This document shows, one piece after another, positions 5,387-7,293 of a stretch of 7,293 bases of DNA; position 1 is the stretch's first letter, and every line of letters begins with the position of its first letter. A model generated the notes under the pieces. That model was given only the letters and a program-made list of their open reading frames with translations. It did not search any database and was not told the origin of the DNA. This DNA is from Nitrospira sp. (GTDB taxonomy: Bacteria; Nitrospirota; Nitrospiria; Nitrospirales; Nitrospiraceae): contig JANYEF010000417.1 in assembly GCA_025363325.1 (NCBI GenBank), positions 1 through 7,293 on the forward strand, written 5' to 3'. Position numbers and translations under genes: made by a program.

Positions 5387-6242
5387 GACGCTGGAACGAA
5401 ACCTTGATGGGCGGGAATTGCTCGCCTCGACCTTGGTGTGGAGCGCGGCGGCTCTCGTGACCGCCACCTTCTGCTGGCTCTTGTGGGACATCCTCTGGCA
5501 CGGTCTGAGTCAAATCTCATGGACGTTTCTGACGGCACTCCCTCGGAACGCCGGCCGCGAAGGCGGGATCGGTCCTATTCTAGTCTCGACCGCGTTGATC
5601 TTGGGTGTCTGTCTTGGGGTGTCCGTTCCCATCGGCGTCGGTACCGCTGTGTTGCTGGCCGAGTTCACTACGGACGCCAGTCTGTTCGGTCGGCTCACTC
5701 GCCGCAGTCTCGATGTGCTGTCAGGCGTGCCGTCGATCGTCTTCGGACTCTTCGGCAACGCCTTCTTTTGCAAGACGCTGGGGCTAGGCTTCTCGATCCT
5801 GTCCGGCGGTCTGACGCTGGCCTGCATGGTGCTGCCGATCCTCATCCGTTCCACGGAGGAAGGATTCCGCGCCGTACCGGCCGGCTACCGGCTCTCCGCC
5901 GCCGCCTTGGGGCTCTCGCGGACCACAACGTTGTTCCATCTCTTGTTGCCGGCAGCCGGGCCTGGACTCTTGGTCGGTCTGGTGCTGGGGGTAGGTCGGG
6001 CCATTGCGGAAACAGCCGCGCTCATCTTTACGAGCGGCTATGTGGACCGCATGCCGGAGTCACTGCTCGATTCTGGCCGGGCGCTGTCCATCCACATCTT
6101 CGACCTTTCGATGAACGTCTCCGGAGGGGACGCCAATGCCTATGCCTCAGCGCTGGTGTTGGTCGTGTTGCTGCTCGCGATCAACGGAACGGCGTCGTGG
6201 CTGGCCGAGCACTGGCTGCACCGGAGGATCGTCACAGTATGA
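5379..6242 (+). CDS. pstA: Phosphate ABC transporter permease PstA
   Basis: The second channel subunit, 287 residues from ATG 5379. It has an N-terminal span (about 15-40), then GGIGPILVSTALILGVCLGVSVPIGVG (62-88), LDVLSGVPSIVFGLFG (111-126), and the EAA-type loop LSAAALGLSRTTTLFHLLLPAAGPG (172-196), followed by VLGVGRAIAETAAL (202-215). RAIAETAA replaces the RAIGETMA of PstC, as is usual for PstA. The frame is open upstream to TTG 5340, but ATG 5379 is preceded by GGAAGG (5369-5374), overlaps pstC by only 8 bases and gives the normal family length, so I chose it. The stop overlaps the pstB start as ATGA (6239-6242). A long open frame in another register across this gene, from 5438, is a shadow that merely extends pstB upstream. 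Confidence 0.92.
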   Translation: MVKTLERNLDGRELLASTLVWSAAALVTATFCWLLWDILWHGLSQISWTFLTALPRNAGREGGIGPILVSTALILGVCLGVSVPIGVGTAVLLAEFTTDASLFGRLTRRSLDVLSGVPSIVFGLFGNAFFCKTLGLGFSILSGGLTLACMVLPILIRSTEEGFRAVPAGYRLSAAALGLSRTTTLFHLLLPAAGPGLLVGLVLGVGRAIAETAALIFTSGYVDRMPESLLDSGRALSIHIFDLSMNVSGGDANAYASALVLVVLLLAINGTASWLAEHWLHRRIVTV

Positions 6243-7078
6243 GGCCGTCTGCTCCCACGCCGGGTACACGACCTTGGTTTCCTCTGGAGGAACGGCCGGC
6301 CTGTTGCGAGCCCAAGCCGTTCATCGAAGTCGAGCAGCTCAGCTTGCACTATGGTCAAAAGCCCGCATTCCACGATGTGACACTCTCGATCAACAAAGGA
6401 TGCATCACAGCTCTCGTGGGTCCGTCAGGTTGCGGCAAGACCAGTTTCCTCACATCTCTCAATCGCCTGACCGATATCATCCCCGGGTGCCGGCTGTCGG
6501 GACGCATCCGCCTCGACGGCCTCGACGTGTTGGCTCCGCACACCGATGTGATCCGCTTGCGCCGCCGCGTCGGCATGATTTTCCAGAAGCCGAATCCATT
6601 CCCCCTCTCGATCCTGAAGAACTTGGAGTTTCCCTTGCGCGAGCACGGGCTCAGGGATCGGGAACGGATCGCCACCAACATTGAGACGGTACTGCGCGAC
6701 GTGGGTTTGTGGGACGAGGTCAAGGACCGCCTGAATTCGCCGGCTTTGGCGCTGTCGGGCGGCCAACAGCAACGATTGTGCATGGCCAGAGCGCTAGTGC
6801 TCTCGCCCGAAGTGCTCCTGATGGATGAGCCCTGCAGCGCGCTCGATCCACTCTCTAGCGGTGTCGTCGAAGACCTGATCGTCGGCCTGCGGGGTCGCTA
6901 CACGGTGCTGATCGTGACCCACAATCTTGCGCAGGCCCGTCGCATCGCGGATTACGCCGCCTTGTTCTGGGTTCAAAACGGAGCGGGGCAACTGATTGAA
7001 GCGGGGACGGCGAAGCAGATCTTTGAGGAGCCACACGAGCCGCTGACTGCGGCCTATGTGAGCGGGATGCGAGGATAG
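6239..7078 (+). CDS. pstB: Phosphate ABC transporter ATP-binding protein PstB
   Basis: The cytoplasmic ATPase powering the PstCA channel, 279 residues from ATG 6239. Walker A GPSGCGKTS is at 61-69, the Q-loop glutamine in MIFQKPNPFP at 116, the signature LSGGQQQR at 172-179, Walker B EVLLMDEP at 191-198, the D-loop SALD at 200-203 and the switch histidine H228 in VTHN. The Q-loop context QKPNPFP and LNRLTDIIPG (74-83) are typical of PstB rather than other importers. The protein is slightly longer than most PstB because of an N-terminal extension (about 1-27) that contains adjacent cysteines C22-C23. The ATGA overlap with pstA shows coupling. A longer frame back to 5438 is open by chance through pstA. 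All catalytic residues are present. No phoU is visible within the 215 bases that follow. Confidence 0.94.
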   Translation: MRPSAPTPGTRPWFPLEERPACCEPKPFIEVEQLSLHYGQKPAFHDVTLSINKGCITALVGPSGCGKTSFLTSLNRLTDIIPGCRLSGRIRLDGLDVLAPHTDVIRLRRRVGMIFQKPNPFPLSILKNLEFPLREHGLRDRERIATNIETVLRDVGLWDEVKDRLNSPALALSGGQQQRLCMARALVLSPEVLLMDEPCSALDPLSSGVVEDLIVGLRGRYTVLIVTHNLAQARRIADYAALFWVQNGAGQLIEAGTAKQIFEEPHEPLTAAYVSGMRG

Positions 7079-7120
7079 ATGTTGTCACCGGCTGAAACCT
7101 GAGGTCTGCCGATGACCCGT

Positions 7121-7133
7121 TCAGAATCGATAG
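7121..7133 (+). repeat. 13-base direct repeat, right copy
   Basis: TCAGAATCGATAG, identical to 564-576 and in the same orientation, lies 43 bases after the pstB stop. Together the copies bracket arsM to pstB. The bases on either side differ between copies (CCCTT follows here, GGGTT at the left copy). Chance cannot be excluded. Confidence 0.4.
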
Positions 7134-7199
7134 CCCTTCGCATCGCTGTAGGCACGTGGGGGTTGAGAACCAGTAATTCCGTGAAGATCGGACATACGT

Positions 7200-7293
7200 A
7201 TGGCTGAAAAAAATGGGACCAGACCGCGCCTCACTTCGATTCCTTCGAAACCCTCCAGGGAGCTGCACGATCCACTTCCCGTAGGGTCTCGCG
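7200..7293 (+). CDS. Possible start of a downstream gene, unrecognised
   Basis: ATG 7200 opens a frame that runs to the right edge (31 codons, beginning MAEKNGTRPRLTSIP). An in-frame TGA at 7182 prevents any further upstream start. The N-terminus is polar and basic and matches no family I recognise. Position after pstB would suit phoU, but no PhoU-like sequence is visible. No good Shine-Dalgarno site precedes it, and the ATG is the end of a 10-base palindrome (CATACGTATG, 7193-7202). It may be a real gene cut by the window or a chance frame. Confidence 0.3.
   Translation, partial: MAEKNGTRPRLTSIPSKPSRELHDPLPVGSR

Noticed and set aside
5438..6238. Long open frame through pstA joined to pstB
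   Set aside because: It is a GC-driven shadow in another register; pstA codes for a full permease here, and pstB has its own ATG in an ATGA overlap.
7112..7207. Small frame of 31 residues (begins MTRSESIALR) with GAGG seven bases upstream
   Set aside because: The ribosome binding site is good, but the peptide matches nothing I recognise, overlaps the frame at 7200 and has no other coding support.
6855..7268. Minus-strand frame covering the pstB end and downstream region
   Set aside because: Most of it is antisense to well-conserved pstB motifs, with arginine/serine-rich shadow composition.

Overview
The window is a moderately GC-rich bacterial segment in which every convincing gene is on the + strand. 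The arsM/arsR/arsS proteins look to me like those of Nitrospira-type bacteria (Nitrospirota). That is an impression from recalled sequence, not a search result, and taxonomy should be treated as open.

Layout. Positions 1-183 hold the C-terminal end of a DUF488-family protein, followed after 9 bases by a small DUF2784 membrane protein (193-576). About 440 bases without a convincing gene follow (577-1019). This stretch has a short palindrome, direct repeats, a ~99-base hairpin built from a 9-base tandem repeat (792-890), a dyad (920-948) and a weak promoter candidate (952-979). A tight co-directional array then runs from 1020 to 7078: arsM (SAM-dependent arsenite methyltransferase with a duplicated C-terminal module), arsR (ArsR/SmtB repressor), arsS (radical SAM enzyme of arsenosugar biosynthesis, DUF3641 C-terminus), and a complete phosphate-type ABC importer pstS-pstC-pstA-pstB. 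The last 215 bases hold at most the start of another gene.

How the genes work together. ArsM and ArsS are the first two enzymes of the arsenosugar route. ArsM methylates As(III) to dimethylarsenic, and ArsS adds the 5'-deoxyadenosyl group of SAM to it. ArsR is translationally coupled to arsM and probably controls the array. The four Pst genes follow arsS after only 35 bases, with no visible terminator, Pho-box-like repeat or separate promoter, and overlap one another. This suggests one transcript joining arsenic methylation and organoarsenical synthesis to a phosphate/arsenate-type importer. The importer could supply phosphate selectively under arsenate stress, or could carry arsenate or an organoarsenical. 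The sequence cannot decide which.

Most interesting points: the ars-pst fusion into one transcription-unit-like array; an ungapped internal duplication (75-residue offset) in the ArsM C-terminal extension; an ArsR without the classical CVCDLC arsenic site but with a C-terminal Cys pair; a divergent anion-binding loop in PstS; the nonamer-built hairpin and the dyad upstream of arsM; and a 13-base direct repeat flanking the whole module.
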